A model generated the notes under the pieces. That model did not search any database and had not been told where the DNA came from. It saw only the letters and a program-made list of their open reading frames with translations. Shown piece by piece: positions 8,549 to 15,933 of a DNA stretch of 64,000 nt; positions within the stretch are counted from its first letter, which is position 1; the number at the start of each line of letters is the position of its first letter. Position numbers and translations under genes: made by a program. The stretch is taken from contig NZ_JAHYSG010000016.1 of assembly GCF_022095675.1 (NCBI RefSeq), positions 1-64,000 on the forward strand, given 5' to 3'. This DNA is from Dactylosporangium sp. AC04546 (GTDB lineage Bacteria; Actinomycetota; Actinomycetes; Mycobacteriales; Micromonosporaceae).

Positions 8549-9006
8549 CGCTGGCCGTCGATGCGCCGCAGCACCGTGGACAGGGTGCTCGCGGTCAGCA
8601 GGGCGGTGAGGCCGCCGGGCACGCCGGCCAGGCCCGCGCCGAACAGCACGGCCGCGCCGAGCGCCGGCGGCGACAGCGGGCCGAGCCAGCCCGGCAGGTG
8701 TTGCGCCGACACGCCGACCAGCGTGATGAACGCGGCGGTGGCCAGACCGAACAGGGGCGCGAAGGGCTGCTGGACCAGTGCCGCGAGCGTGGCGGCCAGC
8801 AGTACACCCAGAAGAGGACCGAGCCAGGGAAAGACGGTCAGCAGGCCGACCGCCACGGCCGCGGCCTGGGCGTGGTCCACTCCGCTCACGTTCAGCGCGA
8901 CCCACGCCACCGTGGCGGCGAGCGCACCCCAGACGCAGCGGTGGGTGGCGGCCTTGGCCGGGCCGGGGTCCGGGTCCAGGACCCGGACCAGCGCCACCCG
9001 GCTCAC
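8545..9006 (-). CDS. Small polytopic membrane protein
   Basis: GTG start (VSRVALVRVLDPDPG) overlapping the LuxR stop as GTGA; 153 residues. About five hydrophobic segments fill residues 20-145, with Gly- and Ala-rich helices such as AAVAVGLLTVFPWLGPLLGVLLAA. It resembles actinobacterial phage-holin-like or integral membrane proteins of unknown function. The tight overlap with genes on both sides implies translational coupling and a joint role. Confidence 0.72.
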   Translation of the reverse strand: MSRVALVRVLDPDPGPAKAATHRCVWGALAATVAWVALNVSGVDHAQAAAVAVGLLTVFPWLGPLLGVLLAATLAALVQQPFAPLFGLATAAFITLVGVSAQHLPGWLGPLSPPALGAAVLFGAGLAGVPGGLTALLTASTLSTVLRRIDGQR

Positions 9007-11597
9007 AGCAGCCGCAGTTCCCGCGCACGCTCGACGGCCTCGCGCCGGCGGCCGGCGTGCAGCTTGCGGTAGATGTTCTTGACGTGCGTCTTCACCGTGT
9101 TGACCGAGACGTACAACGTCGACGCGATCTCCAGGTTCGACATGGTGCCCTGGAGGTACCGCAGCACGGTGAGCTCCCGCTCCGTCAGCGGCTCGACCAG
9201 GCTCCCGTCCCCGCCGCCGCGGGCACCGCCGGCCAGCGGCGACGAGCCGGCGGCGAGTTCCGCGGCGAGCGGGTGGTACACGGGCAGCAGCGGCGCGAAG
9301 TTCGCCAGCAGGTCGCGCACCGGGTGCCCGCCGACCAGGAACGGACGGCGGAAGCTCTCCTCCTCGGCGATGTCCAGCGCCGTCTCCAGGCCGCGCAGGA
9401 CCCGGTTGCGGTCGCCGAGCGCACGGCCGGCGAGCGAGGTCAGGATCGCCGCGTGGACCGTCCACGTCAGCGCGGAGTCCGTGGACGGCGTCGCGAACTG
9501 CGCCGCCGTCGAGGCGGCCGCCGCGGCCTTGCCCTCCACGAGCGCCGCCGACGCGTCCACGCACGCGGCCCAGCCCGGGAACACGTCCGGGTCGCCGCCC
9601 GTGGCGACGAGCCGGCGCGCGGCACCCAGGTCGCCGCCGCTGATGCGCAGTTCGGCCTCGGTCAGCGCGAGCGCGCGCTCGACCGACGGTGCGAGCGGGG
9701 CGCCGCCGAGCTCCCGGCGGGCGGTGTGCAGCACCTCCAGGGCGGCCGCGAGCCGTCCCGCGCCGTGGCGGAGTTTCGCCCGTACCGTGGCGATGGCCAC
9801 CAGCAGGTCCGGGTCCCCGGCGGCCAGGTCGAGGCCCTCGTCCAGCAGCCGGTCGGCCTCCTGGATGCGGTCCCACTCGCCGTACACGCTGGCCAGGGCC
9901 ATCCGCACCCAGCCCAGGTCGGTGGCGTCGGTGATGCCGAACCGGTCGGCCGTCACCAGTGCCTGTCGGCCCAGCCGGGCGGCGGCCCGCAGCCGGCCGC
10001 GCGTGGCCTCCAGGACGGCGAGCTGGCTGGCCGCGCAGACCTGCGCCTGGGCCATCCCGGCCCGCTGCGCGAGCACCAGCGCGCCGTGCAGCGGGGCGCC
10101 GGCGGCGGCGAGCTCGCCGAGCCGCAGGCGGGCCTCGCCCTCGTCGAGCATGGCCAGCGCGCGTACCTCGTCGGTGTTGGCGTGCAGCTCCGGCAGCGCG
10201 GACAGGGTCCGCCGGGCGTCGCCGGCGAGCCAGGCCTCGGCCGCGGCGAAGCCGGCGAGCATCGGGTTGCCGCTGTCGCGGTCGCTGCGGCGCAGGAAGT
10301 CCCGCGCGCCGTCGAGGTCGCCGACCCGCAGGCGCTCCGCGGCGAACGCGAGCACGAGCCGCGGGTCGGCGGCCTCCTCGGCGCCCGGCGCGTGCGGCGC
10401 GGCCTCGTGGGGCCGGTCGTACCGCACGCCGCCGACGATGTCGGGCCAGTGCTTCTCGAGCACATCGACCGCCGTGGGCCAGTCCTCGGCGAGCAGCGCG
10501 TGGCGCATCGCCTCGGCCGGGATGCCGTACGTCGCGTGCCAGGCGGCCGCCCGCCGGTGCAGCTCGGGCACCCGCTCGGGGCTGCGCCGCAGCAGCTCGG
10601 CGTGCAGGGTGCGGGCGAAGAGGGGGTGGAAGCGGTACCACCCGCCGGGCCCGGCGTTGCGCGTGAGGAAGGCGTTGGAGCCCTTGAGCTCGGCCAGGAC
10701 CCGGGCGCCGTCGTCGCGGCCGGTGATCGCCTCGACCAGGCCGGCGTTGAGGCGCGGCGCGACCGCGGCCTCCAGCAGCAGCCGGCGGGTGTCCGGCGGC
10801 AGCGACTCGATGACCTCGCCGGTGAGGAAGTCGCCGACCGCGGTGCTGAACGCGCCGCCGTCGTCGAGCACCCGCTCGGGCTCCGGGTGGCCGCGCATCG
10901 CCATGGCGGCGAGCCGCACGCCGGCCGGCCAGCCCTCGGTGATCGAGTGCAGCTCGTAGAGCGTCGCGCCGGGCAGCACCACGTCGTGCGCCGCCAGCAG
11001 CTGCGCGGTCTCGCCGATCGTGAGCGAGAGGTCATTCGTGCGCATCTCGGTCAGCGAGCCGTTGACGCGCCAGCGGTACAGCGGGAGCGACGGATCCCGG
11101 CGGCAGGAGAGCACCAGGTGCAGGCGGCCCATGCCGTGGCGCACCAGCGCCTCCAGCTCGGCCAGCGCGTCCGCGTCGCTGATCTCGCGCACGTCGTCGA
11201 CCACCACGATGTGCGGTCGCTCGAGTGCGTCCACGGCGCGGAGCAGGTCGTCGCCGTACCACTCGCCGGTCTTGTCGAGCTCCTCGTCGGGCCGGGTCGA
11301 AAGGGCACCCAGCAGCTGGCCGGGCACGTCCGCGCCGTGTGCCGAATGGGAAGTCACCCATCGCACCACCGGCGACTCGCTGCCGTCGCCGAGCCGCGCG
11401 GTGCGGGCCCAGGCGACCAGCGCAGCCGTCTTGCCCCATCCGGCGGGCGCGGTGACCAGCGTCAGCGGCGCGCGCACGGCGGCGTCCAGCTGAGCGATCA
11501 CGCGATCCCGCATCACGTACCCCGGCGGCAGATCCGGCACCGCCAAACCTGACGGTGCGAATCCGCGGCGATCCTGCTGTACCAACGCTTGTGACAC
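9003..11597 (-). CDS. LuxR-family ATP-binding regulator (MalT/LAL-like), copy 1
   Basis: GTG start; 864 residues. A P-loop ATPase domain comes first (Walker A APAGWGKTA at about 50-58; Walker B-like HIVVVDDV near 128), then a long helical, TPR-like region, and a C-terminal LuxR helix-turn-helix (residues about 800-864: LTERELTVLRYLQG, VSVNTVKTHVKNIYRKL). MalT-type proteins bind ATP and an inducer, oligomerise and activate transcription; the inducer here is unknown. It heads an operon with two membrane proteins. Two near-copies of the TCACCC-N5-GGGTGA palindrome lie 90-207 nt upstream. Paralogues are at 15934-18561 and 20809-23583. Confidence 0.9.
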   Translation of the reverse strand: MSQALVQQDRRGFAPSGLAVPDLPPGYVMRDRVIAQLDAAVRAPLTLVTAPAGWGKTAALVAWARTARLGDGSESPVVRWVTSHSAHGADVPGQLLGALSTRPDEELDKTGEWYGDDLLRAVDALERPHIVVVDDVREISDADALAELEALVRHGMGRLHLVLSCRRDPSLPLYRWRVNGSLTEMRTNDLSLTIGETAQLLAAHDVVLPGATLYELHSITEGWPAGVRLAAMAMRGHPEPERVLDDGGAFSTAVGDFLTGEVIESLPPDTRRLLLEAAVAPRLNAGLVEAITGRDDGARVLAELKGSNAFLTRNAGPGGWYRFHPLFARTLHAELLRRSPERVPELHRRAAAWHATYGIPAEAMRHALLAEDWPTAVDVLEKHWPDIVGGVRYDRPHEAAPHAPGAEEAADPRLVLAFAAERLRVGDLDGARDFLRRSDRDSGNPMLAGFAAAEAWLAGDARRTLSALPELHANTDEVRALAMLDEGEARLRLGELAAAGAPLHGALVLAQRAGMAQAQVCAASQLAVLEATRGRLRAAARLGRQALVTADRFGITDATDLGWVRMALASVYGEWDRIQEADRLLDEGLDLAAGDPDLLVAIATVRAKLRHGAGRLAAALEVLHTARRELGGAPLAPSVERALALTEAELRISGGDLGAARRLVATGGDPDVFPGWAACVDASAALVEGKAAAAASTAAQFATPSTDSALTWTVHAAILTSLAGRALGDRNRVLRGLETALDIAEEESFRRPFLVGGHPVRDLLANFAPLLPVYHPLAAELAAGSSPLAGGARGGGDGSLVEPLTERELTVLRYLQGTMSNLEIASTLYVSVNTVKTHVKNIYRKLHAGRRREAVERARELRLL

Positions 11598-11686
11598 CCG
11601 TGCCCCCCGATTTCGCTGTCCCGGCTTCGCTTTCGGCTCTCCCGGTCAAACGTGACGAGCAAAGCACCGCTCTCACCGGCCGGGCC

Positions 11687-11804
11687 TCACCCGGCCTGGG
11701 TGGTCTTCCAGCGCGTGGGGCTCTGTTTGCCTTGTGTAGCAACGGTTCCATCGACGCAGCTGCGCCGACACACCGCCCGCAGGAGGCTCACCCGGAACGG
11801 ATGA
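11687..11804. promoter_or_regulatory. Two one-mismatch copies of the TCACCC-N5-GGGTGA palindrome
   Basis: TCACCC-GGCCT-GGGTGG at 11687-11703 and TCACCC-GGAAC-GGATGA at 11788-11804 each differ by one base from the palindrome found exactly at four places between 13.1 and 19.9 kb. They lie in the divergent spacer between LuxR copy 1 and the DivIVA-like gene. A weak or ancestral operator role is inference. Confidence 0.35.
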
Positions 11805-11884
11805 CGCGCGGTCACCACACCGGTCGGCAGCGTTCCCGTATCGCCCGTCATTGTTGGACGGGCCGGGGAGGGGGATGAGCCAGG

Positions 11885-12526
11885 ATGAGCGCTCTTGTCG
11901 GCGAGATCGAGCTGCGCCCCGAGAACGGGTTCGAACTGAGTCTCCGGGGCTATCATCGCGCCCAGGTCGACCGGTACATCGCCACGATGCAGATGCGCCT
12001 GACCACGCTGGAGACCGAGCTGGCCTCGGCGCGCTACCGCGAGCAGCAGCTCGCCGGCCGGGTGGAGCGCCTCAACACCGAGCTCAAGAATTGCACCTGC
12101 GGCGACGAGAAGTCCAAAATCGTCGGCGGCCGCATCCAGCGCATGATCGAGCTCGCCGAGGAAGAGGCCGGCGCCCTGCGCGTCCAGGCCGAGCAGGACC
12201 TGGAGAAGGCCCGCGCCGCCTCGGAGGCGATGCTCGCCGAGGCCCGCAAGCACGCCGAGGACGCGATGCGCGACTTCCAGACCGCGCTGTCCCAGCGCCG
12301 TACCGAGGAGGCCCGCGCGGAGGCCGCCCGCCGGGCCCAGTGGGACGCGCGCCGCCAGCGTCAACGCGAGGCGGCGGAGAACCTCCTGGCCACTACGCGC
12401 TCGGTCGGGAACGAGAGCCTGCAGGTGACTCGCCGGCTGTTGGACGTGTTGACGGAGGAGCACGCCAAGCTGACCGCGGATGTCGAGCTGGCGGAGAAGG
12501 AGATGGCGAACCTGTCCTCGATGTGA
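11885..12526 (+). CDS. DivIVA-domain coiled-coil protein
   Basis: ATG start; 213 residues. Residues about 15-50 (NGFELSLRGYHRAQVDRYIA) match the DivIVA/GpsB N-terminal signature in which a Phe and an Arg-Gly-Tyr turn mediate membrane binding. The rest is highly charged heptad-like coiled coil (MIELAEEEAGALRVQAEQDL). Such proteins organise poles, septa or secretion in Actinobacteria; this one is too divergent to be called Wag31. It is monocistronic, closed by the hairpin at 12547-12575. Confidence 0.84.
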   Translation: MSALVGEIELRPENGFELSLRGYHRAQVDRYIATMQMRLTTLETELASARYREQQLAGRVERLNTELKNCTCGDEKSKIVGGRIQRMIELAEEEAGALRVQAEQDLEKARAASEAMLAEARKHAEDAMRDFQTALSQRRTEEARAEAARRAQWDARRQRQREAAENLLATTRSVGNESLQVTRRLLDVLTEEHAKLTADVELAEKEMANLSSM

Positions 12527-12546
12527 GACGTCGCTGCCCCGCCCCG

Positions 12547-12575
12547 GGGCCCCGGTCCACAGTGGACCGGGGCCC
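12547..12575 (+). terminator. Strong hairpin after the DivIVA-like gene
   Basis: GGGCCCCGGTCCAC (12547-12560) and GTGGACCGGGGCCC (12562-12575) form a perfect 14-bp inverted repeat around a single A, 21 nt after the stop. In RNA the loop would open by a few pairs. Only a short TT follows. Confidence 0.78.
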
Positions 12576-12580
12576 TTCCG

Positions 12581-12716
12581 TTCGGTCGGTCGACTGACCG
12601 ATTGCACATCGGCCTGTGTCGCGGCGCGGAGTGGCCGCCTGGCCGTCGAGTTCCGCTAGTTGGGCGTTCGGTCGGTCGACTGACCGAACGCATCTCGGCC
12701 GGTGTCGCGGCGCCTG
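12581..12716. repeat. Two direct repeats, each carrying a TetR-like 22-bp dyad
   Basis: A 22-bp near-perfect palindrome of the form TTCGGTC-GGTCGACT-GACCGA(A/T) occurs at 12581-12602 and 12667-12688. The similarity continues to the right for another 25-28 bases (a CATCGGCC...TGTCGCGGCGC stretch), so about 50 bp is duplicated. Dyads centred on GTCGAC with GGTC/GACC arms are typical TetR-family operators. No TetR gene is adjacent and no obvious target gene follows, so the role is open. Confidence 0.5.
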
Positions 12717-13025
12717 GCCCCGCCACCTCTACGGCGCCCAGGGAACGGCCCCTACCGCCGCGACGAGAACCGGCTGCGGCATGTGGCCCGCCGCGGCGCC
12801 GTCCCGGCCGCGACGTGGCCACCCGGCACCGCAGCCTGGCCTACGTGCCCGGTGACCCCGCCGTCTGGCCGTCACTGAGCAGGGGGAGTTCGAGGTTGAT
12901 CGATCTACCTGATAAAGATCGCGACCCGCGAAGGTAGATTGACCAACGTCCAAGCGTGACCGCAGCCTGCCGCTCTGTAGGTGCGCCGAGCCGTCGTGAT
13001 CACCAAAGGCCCGCCGGTCGCCAAC

Positions 13026-13066
13026 GCATCAAGCTTGATGCATCAGGCGTGATGCATCAAAACTGA
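13026..13066. repeat. TGATGCATCA palindrome cluster, copy A
   Basis: The perfect 16-bp palindrome GCATCAAGCTTGATGC (13026-13041) overlaps TGATGCATCA (13036-13045), and a second TGATGCATCA follows at 13050-13059, then AAAC. From TTGATGCATCAGG onward the segment matches the cluster at 31999-32047 almost base for base over about 32 nt. It is an interspersed intergenic repeat of unknown role. Confidence 0.6.
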
Positions 13067-13137
13067 TCGGTGGGTGGCGAGTCGCCAGCGGGAGTGGTCG
13101 TGGTCGATGGCCGCATGACTGGGTGAGCGCAGAACCT

Positions 13138-13154
13138 TCACCCAGGGCGGGTGA
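13138..13154. promoter_or_regulatory. Exact TCACCC-N5-GGGTGA palindrome (spacer AGGGC)
   Basis: First of four exact copies of this 17-bp dyad in the window. Here it stands 71 nt before a plus-strand ATG-initiated frame of 90 codons (13226-13498) that I cannot otherwise support. An operator role is inferred from the recurrence only. Confidence 0.5.
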
Positions 13155-13577
13155 CGACGCGTCACTCTGATTGCCAGCAGGATTCTTGCCATGACGAGGC
13201 GAACGACCACTGAGCGGCGGGCCGCATGACCGCCATGCTGCCGGTGATCGGTGAGCCCGAACTGCGGGCGGATCTGACGGTGACTGCTGCACCGTCCACA
13301 GTGGTCCGCCCGTTCCCGCCAGCCGCGGGCATCACGTCGTCGGTGGTCCCCGACGTGATGACCCAGCTGGGTCGCCCGGTGAAAACCGTTGAGCAGGGGG
13401 TACTCAGCGGTCCAGGGGTCAGCGGTGAATACGGCCCGCGTCCTGAGCACCGGACGACCTTCAGCGAGGGCGGCGGGAGCCGATGGGTGGGCGGCTGATC
13501 CGGAGGAGGCCGCCCACCCATCGCAAATCACAGCAAAACCCTTCCTGAATCGTCTGTACGACATGGACGGCGCCCTA

Positions 13578-13614
13578 GGCGCCGGCGCGCTCCCAGGCCC
13601 GCGCCGGCGCCTTT
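13578..13614 (+). terminator. GC-rich hairpin followed by TTT
   Basis: GGCGCCGGCGCG (13578-13589) and CGCGCCGGCGCC (13600-13611) form a perfect 12-bp stem with a 10-nt loop, followed by TTTGG. It would end a plus-strand transcript coming from the gene-poor region, for which no gene is proven. Confidence 0.5.
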
Positions 13615-13676
13615 GGCGTATCCGGGCGGCGTACGCCGAGGTGAGCGAGGAAGAGAAGAGAAAGCAGAGAAAAGCA

Positions 13677-13711
13677 GGGCCGGCCCGCCAGAAAGAACGG
13701 CGAGCCGGCCC
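13677..13711 (-). terminator. Terminator of the DUF7144 gene
   Basis: GGGCCGGC (13677-13684) and GCCGGCCC (13704-13711) pair across a 19-nt loop whose ends can pair further. Read on the minus strand the stem is followed by TGCTTTTCT, a usable U-rich tail, 21 nt after the stop of the minus-strand gene. Confidence 0.7.
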
Positions 13712-13731
13712 CTTTCCGTAGGAAGAGAGCG

Positions 13732-14574
13732 TCAGTGTTCGTCCGCGCCCGTGCCGTAGCCCGAGGTCGGCGCGGCATGCGCGGGCGAGCTCGGCCGGTT
13801 CGACGGCGGGTACGGGCCGGCGTTGGGAGCCGGCGGCGTCGTCGGTGCCTGCGTGGCCGGGGGCTGGTAGGCACTCGGCTGCTGGTACGGGTTGTCGGGA
13901 GCCGCGTGAGCCGGCCCGCCTGAAGCCGGCCCACCCGAAGCCGGACCGGCGGGAGCGGGTCCAGTTGGAGCGGGACCGGCGGGCGCGGGACCGGCCGGAG
14001 CGGGACCAGCCGGAGCAGGACCAGCCGCCGCGGGCACATCCGGGGCCGCATGCGCAGGACCACCGCGCTGCATGGTCGCAGGCGGCGGCGCGTTCACCGG
14101 GAAGCCGGCCCCACGCGGCTGCTGGTAGTCGCGATCCATCATCCGATGGCTCCCCGGACCGGTCTCAAGCGCGGATGTCGCGTCCGACCAGTGCACGGTC
14201 AACGCGAACAGAATGATCACATCCAAGGTGATCATGAGGAGGGACCACACGGGGTACGCGCCGAGCGAGCCGATCTGGGCGATCGCGTGCACGGCGACGA
14301 TCACGATCGCCGCGATGCGCGCGATGTTGTTGCGGGCCATCAGCCCGATGCCGGCGGCGAGGAGAAGACCGCCGAAGACGAGCATCACCACGCCCAGGCC
14401 GGTCAGGTCGACAACCACGAGGCTGTCGCCGTCAATGAAAGTCACCTGGTTCTGCAACAGCGCCACGAGTCCCTCGAGGATGTTGAGCAGCCCGATGACG
14501 ACCAGCAACACGGCGGCGAAGGTGACCCAGCCGAACCACGCGGTGCCGGTCCTGGCGGTTCTGGTCTCAGCCAT
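13732..14574 (-). CDS. DUF7144-type membrane protein with Pro/Ala-rich tail, copy 1
   Basis: ATG 14574 chosen because the purine-rich GGAAAGGAACAGGACAGG precedes it; a GTG at 14607 is possible. 280 residues. Four membrane helices lie in about residues 12-140 with WSLLMITLDVIILFALTVHW at the end, a pattern shared with the protein at 18767-19576 and typical of the DUF7144 family. The C-terminal half is low complexity (repeats of GPAPA and GPASG, then proline-rich), likely cytosolic and disordered. The function is unknown. It is divergent from the FGE-like gene across a 359-nt spacer that contains a TCACCC-N5-GGGTGA site. Confidence 0.8.
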   Translation of the reverse strand: MAETRTARTGTAWFGWVTFAAVLLVVIGLLNILEGLVALLQNQVTFIDGDSLVVVDLTGLGVVMLVFGGLLLAAGIGLMARNNIARIAAIVIVAVHAIAQIGSLGAYPVWSLLMITLDVIILFALTVHWSDATSALETGPGSHRMMDRDYQQPRGAGFPVNAPPPATMQRGGPAHAAPDVPAAAGPAPAGPAPAGPAPAGPAPTGPAPAGPASGGPASGGPAHAAPDNPYQQPSAYQPPATQAPTTPPAPNAGPYPPSNRPSSPAHAAPTSGYGTGADEH

Positions 14575-14878
14575 GACCTGTCCTGTTCCTTTCCGGGTTC
14601 TGGACACCGGTCGGAAAGGCGCACCTCAAGTGAGCTGGTTCGTCGTCCGGCCGCGGCGGACAAGAGAGGAGGCGCCGCGGCCGGATCCGGCGAAGCTCGT
14701 GTGGCGACCTCCCTCCCTACGGACTTGCGAACCGGTGCTTTTGGATGCGATCGTTCGGCCGAGCCGGATGATCGGACATCACCCACCCGGTGTGAAAGGC
14801 GGACAAGAGGCCGCGGGCGCCCGGTGTGAGAGCTGATCACCTGCCGGAACGCCACTCGACGCGCCGATGGACAGGTGG

Positions 14879-14899
14879 CCTCACCCGACGTGGGTGAGG
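14879..14899. promoter_or_regulatory. TCACCC-N5-GGGTGA palindrome, extended
   Basis: CCTCACCC (14879-14886), spacer GACGT, GGGTGAGG (14892-14899): the arms extend to 8 bp. The site ends 34 nt before the FGE-like start and lies about 305 nt upstream of the divergent DUF7144 gene, so it is best placed to control the FGE-like gene. The remainder of the spacer 14575-14878 shows no gene. Confidence 0.55.
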
Positions 14900-14933
14900 A
14901 CGGTTCACCCGGCGTCGTCGCCACAATGCCAAC

Positions 14934-15821
14934 GTGGAGATGGCCTGGATACCCGGTGGCACCTTCGCCATGGGCGCCGAGGGCTTCTATCCGGAAGAGG
15001 CGCCGGTACAGAAGGTCACCGTAGACGGATTCTGGATCGACTCGCACCCGGTGACGAACGCGGAGTATGCGCTGTTCGTCCAGGAGACAGCGTACGAGAC
15101 GGTCGCCGAGCGCCAGACCGACCAGGGGCCGCCGGGCTCCATGGTGTTCGTCCAGCCGCCGGGGCCGGTGCCCTTACGCGACTGGCGCGTCTGGTGGGAG
15201 CTGCGCCCCGGCGCCTGCTGGCGGCACCCGTTCGGCCCGGACTCCTCGATCCGCGGGCGCTCGGCCCACCCGGTGGTGCACATCGCGTACGAGGACGCGA
15301 TGGCCTACGCGACCTGGGCCGGCAAGGACCTGCCGACCGAGGCGGAGTGGGAGTTCGCGGCGCGGGGCGGCCTGGACGGCGCGTCCTACCCGTGGGGCGA
15401 CGAGCCCGAGCCCGGCCGGGCCAATATCTGGAACGGGATCTTCCCCTGGCTCGACCGGACCGAGAGCGGGCACGGCACCAGCCCGGTGGGGGCGTTCGCC
15501 CCGAACGCGTACGGTTTGTTCGACGTGGTCGGCAACGTGTGGGAGTGGACGTCCGACTACTACCGCTCGGGCAACGCGCGGTTCGACGCGGGTGATGACC
15601 CGCTCACCCTCGCGGGTGAGGTTGCGGACAACCCGCGCGTCGACACCCCGGCCGGCGCCGCGGTGTTCGCCAGTCGCGTGGTCAAGGGCGGTTCGTATCT
15701 CTGCTCCACCGGCTACGACCACCGCTTCCGACCAGCGGCTCGACAGCCCGAAGCCATCGACTCCGGTAGCTGTCACGTCGGCTTCCGGTGCGTCCGTCGG
15801 CAGCCCCAGAAGACGGGGTGA
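14934..15821 (+). CDS. Formylglycine-generating-enzyme-like protein (SUMF1 family)
   Basis: GTG start (an ATG two codons later is possible); 295 residues spanning the whole SUMF1/FGE fold: WIPGGTFAMGAEGFYPEE, DSHPVTNAEYALFV, HPVVHIAYEDAMAYATWAG, LPTEAEWEFAARGG, NVWEWTSDYY and GFRCVRR. True FGEs oxidise a sulfatase cysteine using two copper-binding cysteines in GGSYxCxxxYC. Here the segment reads KGGSYLCSTGYDHRFR, so the first cysteine is kept and the second is Asp. Canonical FGE activity is therefore doubtful. No sulfatase is in the window. Its position between a DUF7144 protein and a LuxR regulator, with palindromes on both sides, suggests a role in that local circuit. Confidence 0.85.
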   Translation: MEMAWIPGGTFAMGAEGFYPEEAPVQKVTVDGFWIDSHPVTNAEYALFVQETAYETVAERQTDQGPPGSMVFVQPPGPVPLRDWRVWWELRPGACWRHPFGPDSSIRGRSAHPVVHIAYEDAMAYATWAGKDLPTEAEWEFAARGGLDGASYPWGDEPEPGRANIWNGIFPWLDRTESGHGTSPVGAFAPNAYGLFDVVGNVWEWTSDYYRSGNARFDAGDDPLTLAGEVADNPRVDTPAGAAVFASRVVKGGSYLCSTGYDHRFRPAARQPEAIDSGSCHVGFRCVRRQPQKTG

Positions 15822-15839
15822 CCACGCACCGTCATTTGT

Positions 15840-15882
15840 TCACCCCCTACGGGTGAGGCGACCTCACCTTTTGTCGCCTCAC
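15840..15882. promoter_or_regulatory. TCACCC-N5-GGGTGA site merged with a 10-bp inverted repeat
   Basis: TCACCC-CCTAC-GGGTGA at 15840-15856 overlaps GTGAGGCGAC (15853-15862), which pairs with GTCGCCTCAC (15873-15882) across CTCACCTTTT. The block lies 19 nt after the FGE-like stop and 51 nt before the LuxR copy 2 start. It may be an operator, a terminator of the FGE-like gene, or both. Confidence 0.5.
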
Positions 15883-15933
15883 AATCCCGTGGTCATCCGC
15901 CGTGCTGCGGTGGGTGGGAGGGGGCGAAATACG

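Larger units (their letters stand above)
12717..13731. other. Gene-poor stretch between DivIVA-like and DUF7144 genes
   Basis: About 1 kb with no recognisable gene. It holds an inverted repeat ATCTACCT/AGGTAGAT (12903-12910, 12932-12939), the TGATGCATCA cluster (13026-13066), one exact TCACCC-N5-GGGTGA site (13138-13154), an unsupported 90-codon plus-strand frame (13226-13498), a GC-rich hairpin (13578-13614) and the terminator of the minus-strand DUF7144 gene (13677-13711). The bases around 12890-13070 are clearly richer in A and T than the neighbouring genes. Confidence 0.6.

Noticed and set aside
13043..13564. 173-codon minus-strand frame in the gene-poor stretch
   Set aside because: No ribosome-binding site or recognised domain; its last codons are the TGATGCATCA repeat, and the composition is that of non-coding sequence.
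15604..15619. TCACCC-TCGC-GGGTGA inside the FGE-like gene
   Set aside because: The spacer is 4 nt and not 5, and it lies in coding sequence; not counted with the operator copies.
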